Source of the DNA: JAPOVO01 sp026708165
Lineage (GTDB): Bacteria > Chloroflexota > UBA11872 > VXNJ01
Assembly (NCBI GenBank): GCA_965208775.1
Contig: OZ242360.1
Span: 1,054,001-1,118,000, forward strand
Direction: 5' to 3'
Length of the DNA: 64,000 nt
Part shown: positions 1-7,386 of the stretch, in pieces
Numbering within the stretch: position 1 is the first letter of the stretch
Layout of the letters: each line of letters starts with the position of its first letter
Notes under the pieces: model-generated
The model's input: the letters and a program-made list of their open reading frames with translations, nothing else
Databases searched by the model: none
What the model was told of the DNA's origin: nothing
Program-made: the position numbers and the translations under genes

Positions 1-273
1 TGACACCTCCTCGTGAAACTCCGCCACGCCCGGTTCCAGCATCTTCATGTACAGATCGATCCGCTCGGACAACTCGATGGAGCGGCGATTCTCGACGCCG
101 CAAGAGACGATCCGCGTATTGGGATGCGAGTACAGCGCTAGGCGCTCCGGCACGTCCTCGACGACCGTGACTGGACGTAAAGCGCCGATCCTTTCACCCC
201 ACATTTCCTGCTGGAGTATTTGTGTGCCCGGTCTCCAGCGCACGAGATCACTCACTTCTCGAACCTTCTCCAT
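1..273 (-). CDS. DUF402 family protein, C-terminal part outside the window
   Basis: Ninety-one residues are visible from an ATG at 273 to the left edge, so the gene is cut by the window. The early block WRPGTQILQQEMWGERIG, then RLALYSHPNTRIVSCG and a conserved hydrophobic/acidic stretch, is the usual N-terminal half of DUF402 (FomD-like) proteins, a small barrel fold. Some family members are nucleoside di- or triphosphatases that use a cluster of acidic residues; those residues would lie in the missing half, so the substrate cannot be inferred. In-frame GTG and TTG codons at 279-291 are possible earlier starts; the frame is closed by a stop at 333. It is transcribed divergently from the lipoprotein gene at 481. 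Confidence 0.75.
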   Translation of the reverse strand, partial: MEKVREVSDLVRWRPGTQILQQEMWGERIGALRPVTVVEDVPERLALYSHPNTRIVSCGVENRRSIELSERIDLYMKMLEPGVAEFHEEVS

Positions 274-480
274 ACCCACACGCGTCAACACCGAGAATAC
301 GCTTCCGTGCCCGAGTGGATACCCTCCGATTCAGAAGGTCTCTGAGAAAATGGAACGATTTCATCCAGCCACGCGTATTGTCTAATTGAGACCTACCATC
401 AGCTTGGCTCTCGCCGCCGAAAATCAGCAAAGGTGTACTATCCCCAGGAAAAACCGGGGCAAACCGGGACGGAGAACCAC

Positions 481-2142
481 ATGACCGACACTCCTAAGAA
501 CGTCACTTTGAACGCGCTCCGGCCCTGGCGCGTGCACGCAGTTTTCCTGCTTCTCCTCGCCGCCGCGCTCGCGCTGACGGCCTGCCTCGGCGAGGGCGAT
601 GAGGAGTCCGCCATGACGGACATGGCCGTACTCCCTCAGTCGGGGGACCGCATGGTCATAAAGGAAGTGCCCGTCGAAAGAATCGTCGAAGTGCCCGTTG
701 AGGTGGTCGTCGAAAAAATGGTCACAGCGGCACCCGCGGCTATGGCGGCCGAGAAAGTCGTTGTGCAAGAGTCGGAGGCACAGCAGGCAGCCCCGGCGCA
801 GGCGGCTGGGTCCGGCGCCCTCCAGGACATCGGCGACACGCAGCAGCAGACCAACCAGTTCGCCATCCAGAAACGCATAATCATCTACACCGTCGACATG
901 ACTCTGGAGATCGTCGACGTGGCAACCTCCGTCGACGAGGTCGGCGCGATGGCCCGCGAGATGGGCGGCTGGATCGTCTCCACCAGCCGTGCCGAGCGCC
1001 ACGTTGGGTTCATCTCCATTCGCGTGCCCGCCGAGCGCCTCGACGAGGCCGTCGCCCGACTGAGAGGAATGGCCGTCGACGTGCAGGCCGAGAACGCCAC
1101 CAGCAGGGACGTTACCGACGAATACGTCGACCTCACCTCGCGCCTCGGCAATCTGGAGGCTACCGAGACCGCTCTGCTCCGGCTGTTCGACCGCGCCGCC
1201 ACCGTCGAGGAGGCGCTGGACGTTCAGCGCACGTTGTCCAATGTTCAAGGCGAAATCGAGGTCATCAAGGGCCGTATCAACTTCCTTGAGCAGACCTCCG
1301 CGTTCTCGCTGATCAATGTCACCCTCGTGCTCGAACCGCAGGACATGGAGATAGATGCCGGCGGCGACCAGGTCGCCGGGGTCGGCCAGCCCGTGCAGTT
1401 CCGCGCCTTCTTCAAGCCGCCCGAAGGCATCGACTACTTCTCATTCGTCTGGGACTTCGGCGACGGCTCCGGGCCTTACTACAGTGACCGTACGGCGCCT
1501 ACCGCCGATGAGGACACCCGCGTGACCGCTCCCGTGACGCACGTCTACTACGACGTCCAGAATTCTCCATACTTCGCCGAGGTCACCATCACCGGCACCG
1601 GCGACTCCGGCGCGGCCGAAGCCAAGGCATCGGTGGTGGTAACCGTCAGCGAGATTCCGGTCATCACGGTCTTTGCGGGCGATTCGATCACCGTCGAAGA
1701 GGGCCAGGAGACCGAGTTCTCCGGCTCGTTCACCAGCCCCGAGGGCGTCTCCGATCTCAAGTTCAGGTGGACGTTCGGCGACGGCACGTCACCGGAGACC
1801 GGTGACGTTGAGCCTGGAGTAACCACCGCGACCGCGGCGCACGTGTACGCCAATTACCGCCCCGATCCCTACACCGCAACTCTCACGATCTCCGGCAAGA
1901 CGGATGCCGGCGACATTCGAGCCTCCGACACCATCGAGGTCTTCGTCAACGAACAGGAAGGCCTGGTGATCGGCGGCTGGAGCGCCGGCGACACCGGCAG
2001 GAGCGCCGTCCGGGCGCTCTCCGCCGTGGGCGCGGCCCTCGCTCAAGCACTAATCTGGGTCGGCATCTTCAGCCCGGTCTGGATCGTGATTCTGGTCGTC
2101 GCCTTCTTCGTCAGGCGGCGCGTGAGGCGCAGGAAGCGGTAG
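481..2142 (+). CDS. DUF4349 lipoprotein with two PKD domains and a C-terminal membrane anchor
   Basis: This is a 553-residue exported protein. Residues 18-35 form a lipoprotein signal ending in the lipobox LTAC (Cys35). A low-complexity linker with VPVE repeats (about 59-81) follows. DUF4349 spans about 129-285 and includes the heptad-rich coiled-coil part around 225-270. Two PKD domains with the WDFGDG and WTFGDG signatures lie at about 288-392 and 395-489. A transmembrane helix at about 524-545 is followed by a very basic tail. DUF4349 proteins normally run straight from the coiled coil into the C-terminal helix, so the PKD pair looks like an insertion. I chose the ATG at 481 because it gives a clean signal peptide and follows GGACGGAG; an in-frame GTG at 433 is possible. 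A role as an envelope structural or adhesion protein is only inference. Confidence 0.9.
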   Translation: MTDTPKNVTLNALRPWRVHAVFLLLLAAALALTACLGEGDEESAMTDMAVLPQSGDRMVIKEVPVERIVEVPVEVVVEKMVTAAPAAMAAEKVVVQESEAQQAAPAQAAGSGALQDIGDTQQQTNQFAIQKRIIIYTVDMTLEIVDVATSVDEVGAMAREMGGWIVSTSRAERHVGFISIRVPAERLDEAVARLRGMAVDVQAENATSRDVTDEYVDLTSRLGNLEATETALLRLFDRAATVEEALDVQRTLSNVQGEIEVIKGRINFLEQTSAFSLINVTLVLEPQDMEIDAGGDQVAGVGQPVQFRAFFKPPEGIDYFSFVWDFGDGSGPYYSDRTAPTADEDTRVTAPVTHVYYDVQNSPYFAEVTITGTGDSGAAEAKASVVVTVSEIPVITVFAGDSITVEEGQETEFSGSFTSPEGVSDLKFRWTFGDGTSPETGDVEPGVTTATAAHVYANYRPDPYTATLTISGKTDAGDIRASDTIEVFVNEQEGLVIGGWSAGDTGRSAVRALSAVGAALAQALIWVGIFSPVWIVILVVAFFVRRRVRRRKR

Positions 2143-2167
2143 CCACCGGACTCTCAACAGCCCCCCG

Positions 2168-2412
2168 TTCGTCCTGAGCCTGCCTGCCCTGAGCTTACCG
2201 AAGGGGGATCGAAGGACGCGCGGCATCATCCCCTCTCCCCAGCGCGGGAGAGGGATAGGGTGAGGGGGATCAGATGTTGGAGTCCACATTCCAACTTCGT
2301 AGGGGCGGTTCGCGAACCGCCTTCCATGAACCGCGAAGTCGGCCAATCCGTTCGCCCTGAGCGTGCCTGTCCTGAGCTTCCTCCGTGCATCCTGAGCCTG
2401 TCGAAGGACGCA
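2168..2412. repeat. Cluster of interspersed hairpin repeats in a 357-base gene-free gap
   Basis: The gap from 2143 to 2499 has no credible gene and is packed with repeats. Variants of CTGAGCCTGTCGAAGGACG occur near 2173-2217 and 2366-2412. A GC-rich inverted repeat with CCCCTCTCCC and GGGAGAGGG arms lies at about 2229-2269, and a perfect palindrome at 2304-2321. The same elements recur at 4.7, 6.5-6.8, 28.5 and 52.9-53.0 kb. Short peptides read across them are products of the repeat, not genes. Confidence 0.8.
2304..2321. repeat. Perfect 18-bp palindrome, copy 1
   Basis: GGCGGTTCGCGAACCGCC is self-complementary over all 18 bases. An identical copy lies at 6810-6827. It could act as a REP-like element or a bidirectional hairpin; no adjacent T-run is present here. 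Confidence 0.85.
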
Positions 2413-2499
2413 CGGAATCACACCCCCACCTGTCTTTCCGAGCGAAGCCGAGGAATCTAACGCTCCGTCACCAAACTCTGGATTCGTCGCCGGCGCCTC

Positions 2500-3762
2500 C
2501 TAGGACTCCACGAACACCGCGTCCAGCTCTTCGATGCGCCCGTCCTCGGTGAAGCGCCAGATTCCGATGTGTCCCCGGCGCAGATCGCCGTCCTCGTCCC
2601 AGTCCAGGGTGTTGGCGGCTCCCTCGTAGTCGATCTCCCGGCCTTCGGCTAGTAGCCGAAGTCCGTCGGCTACGCCCTCGGGCGTCCCCAGGATAGTCTC
2701 GCCCGGTGCACCGCCGATCGCTCGCAAATGGTCCCGGATAGCCGCGCCGTCGGCGCTGCCGGCCGCTTGCGCAGCGAAGGCGAGGGCGATGGTCGCGTCA
2801 TAGGTCTGCTTTACGTAGGCGAGCACCGGCAGCTCCCCATATTCGGCGATGAAGGCGGCCTCCCAGTCGGCGGTTGCGTCGTTGTCCGGAGCGGACGCTC
2901 CCGCCGTGCCGTACATGCCGCCCAGCCGCGCTCCCCCGATCTCTCTTACCAGACTTTGTCTCTTGGCGGCATCGCCAAACACGAACTGGTCGTAGATGCC
3001 TTCATCTAGCGCTTCGCGGAGGATGGTCAGAGCCTGATTCTCGAAGGCGATAAGCACCAGCGCCCGGCCCCCCGCGCTCGCGCTCTCCCGCAGTTCGGGC
3101 AGATAGGTCGTCTGGTCGGCTACAACTGCAACGGCCCTCACCGTCCCGTTCCATGACGCCTCGAAGCTGGCCGCCAGCCCCCGACCGTAAGCGTCGTCAT
3201 GGTAGATCAGACCTACGTTATCGAAGCCCCGCTCCCGGGCCACGCGCGCGAGGATCGGTCCCTGGGCGGTGTCGGAGAGAGCCGTGCGGAAGAAATAGCC
3301 GTCATCCGCGACTTTGGTCAGCCGGGGAGAGGTGGCCGACGGGCTGATGGTCGGAATGCCCGCCGGTCCCGAAACCATTTCCGCCACGGGCAACGCGGCG
3401 GAGCTGGCGTTGGGGCCGACGATCGCGTGAACCCCTTCCTCCTCTACTAGTCGCCGCGCCTCCTCGACCGCGACGAGCGGATCGGAGGTGGCGTCCGCGG
3501 TGATGCTTTCCACTGGCCGTCCAAGCACGCCGCCGCCTTGGTTGATATGCAGGATTGCGAGGTCGAAAGCTCGCTGCCTGTCCGCCGAAGCCTCCGGGGA
3601 TCCCGTGAAGTTCAGCAACAATCCAATCTTCATCGGGTTGGAGGTTTCCGGCTTCCATGGCGCGCCGTCGCACGCGGCGGCGATGATGCCCGCGATAACG
3701 ATCCACGCCGCGACGACAACGAACCTGTACGGTTGATTGGCAACGCGCCTGAGGCTCTTCAA
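2500..3762 (-). CDS. Branched-chain amino-acid-type ABC transporter substrate-binding lipoprotein (LivK-like)
   Basis: A periplasmic-binding-fold protein of the LivK/amide-urea type, expected to capture a small ligand outside the membrane for an ABC importer. Read from the TTG at 3762 it has 420 residues. A hydrophobic stretch at 14-30 ends in AAAC (Cys31, lipobox), then comes the ligand-binding body starting MKIGLLLNFTGSPEAS, with VHAIVGPNASSAALP and VGLIYHDDAYGRG as typical type-I binding-fold strands. An upstream in-frame TTG at 3864 would add 34 residues before the signal peptide with no visible ribosome site, so I prefer 3762. No permease or ATPase gene is adjacent, so it is an orphan here; ligand unknown. 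Confidence 0.88.
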   Translation of the reverse strand: MKSLRRVANQPYRFVVVAAWIVIAGIIAAACDGAPWKPETSNPMKIGLLLNFTGSPEASADRQRAFDLAILHINQGGGVLGRPVESITADATSDPLVAVEEARRLVEEEGVHAIVGPNASSAALPVAEMVSGPAGIPTISPSATSPRLTKVADDGYFFRTALSDTAQGPILARVARERGFDNVGLIYHDDAYGRGLAASFEASWNGTVRAVAVVADQTTYLPELRESASAGGRALVLIAFENQALTILREALDEGIYDQFVFGDAAKRQSLVREIGGARLGGMYGTAGASAPDNDATADWEAAFIAEYGELPVLAYVKQTYDATIALAFAAQAAGSADGAAIRDHLRAIGGAPGETILGTPEGVADGLRLLAEGREIDYEGAANTLDWDEDGDLRRGHIGIWRFTEDGRIEELDAVFVES

Positions 3763-3923
3763 GTGCTCTTCAAACGTCCTCGGTCTCGCAGCATCTCGGA
3801 AGGGCAAGCCAAATCCTAACCGGGATGCGTTGGCGTCAAGAAACTGCTGGTCGACGCTTCGCAATCGTGTTGCACTTCGTTTGTGAACTTAGGGAATCCA
3901 CGGCCGATGCGGCAGTGCGCCAC

Positions 3924-4313
3924 CTACCACACGGTCTCTACACGAGGCGATGCCAGCAAGGTCCCGTCCCGCGTCACCACCGGCGCGCCGAGCGCCATCG
4001 ACTCGGCCGCGATGAGGCGGTCGTGCATCTCTGGAATCTCCGGAAATGCGTCGAGCCTCGCCAGCTGCGCCCTGCCCAGGTCTGACAGCTCTATACCACT
4101 CACGGAGTCCAGCGCGTTCAGCAGATCAGCGGGCGCGAACGGTTGCCCAAGCTTCACGGAAAGAAAGTAGAACTCGGCCACGGTTATCGCGGGCACCACG
4201 ATGGTCGCGTTGCCGGTCTCCGCCAGACGGAACACGGCCGAGGCGGCGGCCGTCAGACGCTCGGGCGAACGGAGATACCACCACAGCGCGTGTGTATCCG
4301 CCACGAACCGCAC
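3924..4313 (-). CDS. PIN-domain ribonuclease toxin (VapC-like)
   Basis: A 129-residue PIN domain. Acidic residues expected to bind Mg2+ are present: Asp6 in VRFVADTHALWWYL, Glu47 in VAEFYFLS, Asp98 in MHDRLIAAES and Asp116 in VVTRDGTLL. VapC toxins cut RNA, often tRNA, when freed from the antitoxin. I chose the GTG at 4313, four bases after the antitoxin stop, because the PIN fold begins there; a longer frame to 4400 would overlap the antitoxin and adds no recognisable sequence. The gene is the second of a two-gene unit, the normal toxin position. Confidence 0.9.
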   Translation of the reverse strand: MRFVADTHALWWYLRSPERLTAAASAVFRLAETGNATIVVPAITVAEFYFLSVKLGQPFAPADLLNALDSVSGIELSDLGRAQLARLDAFPEIPEMHDRLIAAESMALGAPVVTRDGTLLASPRVETVW

Positions 4314-4317
4314 CAGA

Positions 4318-4596
4318 CTATTCGGCAGGGCCAAGGCGGGTCTTGGCGGACGATGGAACTCTGGGCTCCCACATCGCCTTGATGTCTGTAAAGTCCTCAT
4401 ACGCCGCGTCGGGGAGCGAGCCTAGTGACCCTCTCAGCGCTTCGAGAGAAGGCTTTTCCTCGGTGGCGTCACTTATCAGTGTTAGCCTGCCGCACGGTTT
4501 TCCCCGGCGGGTGACGATGACTTCGTCCCCCTCATCCAGGTCCCTGAGTATCTTGCTGACGCCAGCCTTGAACTCTCTAATGTTATATGTGGTCAT
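4318..4596 (-). CDS. Phd/YefM-family antitoxin
   Basis: A 92-residue protein starting MTTYNIREFKAGVSKILRDL, followed by the VIVTRRGKPCGRL strand. This is the YefM/Phd N-terminal DNA-binding and dimerisation fold. The C-terminal half is expected to be the flexible toxin-wrapping segment. It sits just upstream of the PIN toxin with a 4-base gap, so translation is probably coupled. Phd/YefM antitoxins classically pair with Doc or YoeB, but pairing with PIN toxins is also common. A palindrome 16-45 bases upstream is a good candidate for its own operator. Confidence 0.9.
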   Translation of the reverse strand: MTTYNIREFKAGVSKILRDLDEGDEVIVTRRGKPCGRLTLISDATEEKPSLEALRGSLGSLPDAAYEDFTDIKAMWEPRVPSSAKTRLGPAE

Positions 4597-4611
4597 ACAC
4601 GAATCCTAATA

Positions 4612-4641
4612 GTAGTCACTTATCAAGCACTTAGTGACTAC
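4612..4641. promoter_or_regulatory. Candidate autoregulatory operator of the toxin-antitoxin pair
   Basis: Perfect 9-base inverted arms, GTAGTCACT and AGTGACTAC, are separated by 12 bases and end 16 bases before the antitoxin ATG. The A/T-rich context and position fit an operator overlapping the promoter, as usual for Phd/YefM systems. Function is inferred. Confidence 0.65.
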
Positions 4642-4710
4642 ATTCTACCGTGCGGTCAGTGGAAACTCGGACGCCGGCGCATCCCCTCGCTCCCGCCAGC
4701 CTCCATCCGT

Positions 4711-4778
4711 CATTCCCGCGAACAGCCTGCCCTGAGCTTGTCGAAGGGTCACCCAGTACCTCGATACTGGGCGGGAAC
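4711..4778. repeat. Interspersed hairpin repeat (CATTCCCGCG... type)
   Basis: The unit begins CATTCCCGCGAACAGCCTG, contains the core CTGAGCTTGTCGAAGGG, and closes with an inverted repeat CCCAGTA/TACTGGG followed by CGGGAA. The copy at 6646-6694 keeps both outer ends but has a shorter middle. It lies between the toxin-antitoxin promoter and the end of the SulP gene. Confidence 0.8.
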
Positions 4779-4802
4779 CACGGCCTAAGCGGTCACGCGT
4801 CC

Positions 4803-6416
4803 CTATTCCGCCAGTATCCGCTCGGCGGTCGCCCGTGCCTCTTCCAGAGTCTCGACAAAGCGGTCTTCGGGAACATGCTGCAGGACGTTCAGCGCGCGAA
4901 GCGTGGTGGCCGGGCGGCCCGCCAGCCCCATCACGATGCACTCGGTATCTTGGGCGATGGCGCTGTCGATCAGTTGCTCCACCACCAGCGCGGCGCTGTC
5001 GTCCATGTAGACGGTGTCCGAAAAGTCCAGGATCACCACCTCGTGGTCCCGAATGTCCACGCTGATCGTGCTGATCAGCTTGTTGGAGGACGCCACGGTA
5101 AAGCTCCCCCTCAGCGCCACCAGCCCGACCCGCGCCGAGAAAGCGTCCATGCCGTTCCTGGCGGCCAGGAAGCTCTTGTCCAGCAGCGGCGTCGAGACCA
5201 CGCTATCCAGCTCCAGCCGCTCGAACTGCCGCGCGCTCGCCATCCCCGCCGCGATCAGACCTATCGCCACGGCTGTAACCAGGTCCAGGAACACCGTCAG
5301 CCCCATCGTGATCAGCATCACCAGGACGTGCTCCCGCTGAACTCGGCGGATCCGCGTCAGAAAGCGCCAATCGATGATGTCCCAGCCGACCTTCACCAAA
5401 ATCCCGGCAAGCGCCGCGTGCGGGATCGCCTCCACGTATGTCCCAAGACCCAGCACCAGCGCCAGCAATATCGCCGCGCGCAGCACTCCCGAAAGCTGGG
5501 TCCGTCCTCCGGCGCGAATGTTCACCACCGTGCCGAGAGTCGCCCCCGCGCCCGGCAGGCCTCCGATGAACCCCGCGACCGTGTTGCCGATCCCCTGACC
5601 CACCAGCTCCCGGTTAGGGTTGTGGCGCGTGCGCGTCATCGAATCCGCCACCAGCGAGGTCAGCAGGCTATCGATCGACCCGAGCAGCGCAATGATCAAC
5701 GCCGGCTGCACCGCGCCCACCAGCACGCCGACCGATAGAGCCGGAAGCTGGAAGCTCGGCAAGCCCGTCGGCACTTCGCCGATCACCGGCGTGTCGCTCA
5801 GCCACAGCACGCTCAGCAGCGTCCCCGCTATCAGCGCCGCCAGCGTCGGAGGCAGGAACTTGCTGAACCGTCCCCGCCATGCCACTCCCACGACCAGCGT
5901 GACGGCGGCGATGGCCAGCGCGTTGAAGTTGACTTCGCTCATCATGTCCGGCCACGCGCGGATCGCTCCCAGCGGTCCGCCCGTCGCGCCCGCCGCGCCA
6001 AGAAACGGCAATGTCTGCAGCAGGATGATGATTACTCCGATCCCCGACATAAACCCCGAGATCACCGAATACGGCGTATATGCCACGAAGCGGCCGATCC
6101 GCAGGACCCCCAGCAGGATCTGGATGGTCCCCGCCATGATGACTATCGTGAACGCCTCGGCCAGGCTCTCCGCGTGCGTGGTCACGATCACCGCCATCGC
6201 CACGGCCATCGGCCCGGTGGGACCCGATATCTGCGACCGCGTCCCCCCGAACACCGCCGCGAAGAAACCCACCGCGATCGCCCCGTATATGCCCGCGACC
6301 GCCCCCAGACCCGACGCCACGCCAAAGGCCAGCGCCACCGGCAGCCCCACAACCGCCGCCGTCACGCCCCCGAAGATGTCTCCACGCAGAGTTGGTAGGT
6401 CGTAGCTGATCTTCAA
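4803..6416 (-). CDS. SulP (SLC26) family anion transporter with STAS domain
   Basis: A 537-residue inner-membrane transporter. The first ~420 residues are a multi-pass SulP core starting MKISYDLPTLRGDIFGGVTA, with the signature region GTRSQISGPTGPMAV at about 58-72 and the charged NREL...GQGIGN segment in the middle. Residues ~430-537 form a cytoplasmic STAS domain (VALRGSFTVASSN, VVILDFSDTVYMDDSAA). SulP proteins carry sulfate, bicarbonate, chloride or dicarboxylates; the exact substrate cannot be read from sequence. The gene is flanked on both sides by repeat-filled gaps and has no operon partner. Confidence 0.93.
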   Translation of the reverse strand: MKISYDLPTLRGDIFGGVTAAVVGLPVALAFGVASGLGAVAGIYGAIAVGFFAAVFGGTRSQISGPTGPMAVAMAVIVTTHAESLAEAFTIVIMAGTIQILLGVLRIGRFVAYTPYSVISGFMSGIGVIIILLQTLPFLGAAGATGGPLGAIRAWPDMMSEVNFNALAIAAVTLVVGVAWRGRFSKFLPPTLAALIAGTLLSVLWLSDTPVIGEVPTGLPSFQLPALSVGVLVGAVQPALIIALLGSIDSLLTSLVADSMTRTRHNPNRELVGQGIGNTVAGFIGGLPGAGATLGTVVNIRAGGRTQLSGVLRAAILLALVLGLGTYVEAIPHAALAGILVKVGWDIIDWRFLTRIRRVQREHVLVMLITMGLTVFLDLVTAVAIGLIAAGMASARQFERLELDSVVSTPLLDKSFLAARNGMDAFSARVGLVALRGSFTVASSNKLISTISVDIRDHEVVILDFSDTVYMDDSAALVVEQLIDSAIAQDTECIVMGLAGRPATTLRALNVLQHVPEDRFVETLEEARATAERILAE

Positions 6417-6514
6417 ACGTCTAATCCTCCGACAATTCCGCGGAGTATAAGTCCTACACCCCCAAACCCGTCATTCCAGCCCCCTCAATCGGTCGTTCGG
6501 GCGAAAGAACGTCA

Positions 6515-6533
6515 CCCCGTACTTGATACGGGG
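6515..6533. repeat. Short hairpin repeat
   Basis: CCCCGTA and TACGGGG arms around a 5-base loop, followed by a GGAATCC-like tail. It belongs to the same family as 6646-6694. The whole gap 6417-6828 (412 bases) contains only such repeats and no gene I can support. Confidence 0.8.
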
Positions 6534-6645
6534 CCGGAATCCAGACCCCTCATTCAGGCGTGCGCGGAGACAGTCCGCAAACCATCCTCAAGCCCACTCC
6601 GTTACACCCCGTTTGCCCCGTCGCCATCCCCGCGTCCCTACTCGT

Positions 6646-6694
6646 CATTCCCGCGAAAAGCCTGCCCCGTACCCCGATACGGGGCGGGAATCCA
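6646..6694. repeat. Interspersed hairpin repeat
   Basis: Starts CATTCCCGCGAAAAGCCTG and ends with the GCCCCGTA/TACGGGGC stem and GGGAATCCA. The outer CATTCCCGCG...CGGGAAT bases match the element at 4711-4778, so this is the short form of one family. Confidence 0.8.
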
Positions 6695-6809
6695 TCCACC
6701 CAACCCTCCCCCACTCCACGACCATCGCCAGACACCCCGTTTTTCAATCTTCACAGGGTAATTTTCAAAAAATTGATGAGTTCCGACGTTTTCGACGAGA
6801 GCATGTAGC

Positions 6810-6827
6810 GGCGGTTCGCGAACCGCC
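6810..6827. repeat. Perfect 18-bp palindrome, copy 2
   Basis: Identical to 2304-2321. It ends two bases before the stop codon of the NUDIX gene (6829), a position where it could form the 3' hairpin of that minus-strand transcript. Confidence 0.85.
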
Positions 6828-6828
6828 C

Positions 6829-7383
6829 TTAGCGCGCTGACTCCTCAGACCCGCCCCCAACCGCCCTCTCAGCCGCCAGCGCCTCCCGCATCCACCTCAC
6901 GTAGATAGGCGGGTACTTGCTACCGAGCTCCACCAGCTTCAAGGCCTGATCCGCCGAAACCACTAGCCTGCCGGTCGTCTCGTGTTCAGGCTCCCACGGA
7001 TTCAGCGAGACCCTTGCCCTCCATGCCGCCCGTACAAGCGCCACCCCCTGGCTCGGCCCCCTGACGCACTCCATCGTCATAAAGCCGAGCAGAGTCGCCT
7101 CCTCGACCGACGCGCAAGCCTCCTCCAGCACCTCCCTATCCAGCGTCGCCCGCCAGACCTCGTCGCCCTGCGGCCTGCCGCCGGGGAACTCCCATGAAAC
7201 TCCCGGCCACGAGACCAGCACGACATTCCCTTCGGGCGTGAAGCAAACCGCCGCCGAGCCGTGCGGTCTGCCTTCCAGCGCGGGAAGTCGCGGCGGATGC
7301 CACGACGAAACGATGTCCTGTCCCCGGTCGTCGCGCCAGGGAATCTCTTCCCCGTCACGCGCGGCGCGGCCCGAGACCGTCAC
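6829..7383 (-). CDS. NUDIX hydrolase
   Basis: A 184-residue NUDIX protein. The box runs from GGRPQGDE to REVLEEACASV at about residues 69-94, matching the Gx5Ex7REUxEExGU pattern, except that the conserved Gly near the end is Cys. The metal-binding REVLEE core is intact, so hydrolysis of a nucleoside-diphosphate-linked substrate is expected; substrate unknown. It starts at a GTG three bases after the stop of the upstream permease gene, so the two are very probably one transcript and translationally coupled. A nucleobase permease beside a nucleotide-cleaning enzyme hints at nucleotide salvage, but this is inference. Confidence 0.88.
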   Translation of the reverse strand: MTVSGRAARDGEEIPWRDDRGQDIVSSWHPPRLPALEGRPHGSAAVCFTPEGNVVLVSWPGVSWEFPGGRPQGDEVWRATLDREVLEEACASVEEATLLGFMTMECVRGPSQGVALVRAAWRARVSLNPWEPEHETTGRLVVSADQALKLVELGSKYPPIYVRWMREALAAERAVGGGSEESAR

Positions 7384-7386
7384 CTG

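Noticed and set aside
424..1248. Long minus-strand open frame opposite the DUF4349 lipoprotein gene
   Set aside because: It mirrors the codon bias of the plus-strand gene and its translation (His/Gly/Asp-rich) has no recognisable domain.
3924..4400. Longer reading of the PIN toxin starting at 4400
   Set aside because: The extra residues overlap the antitoxin gene and precede the natural start of the PIN fold at the GTG 4313.
5620..6405. 261-codon plus-strand open frame opposite the SulP transporter
   Set aside because: Low-complexity Ala/Thr/Pro translation, no start signal, entirely within a well-supported gene.
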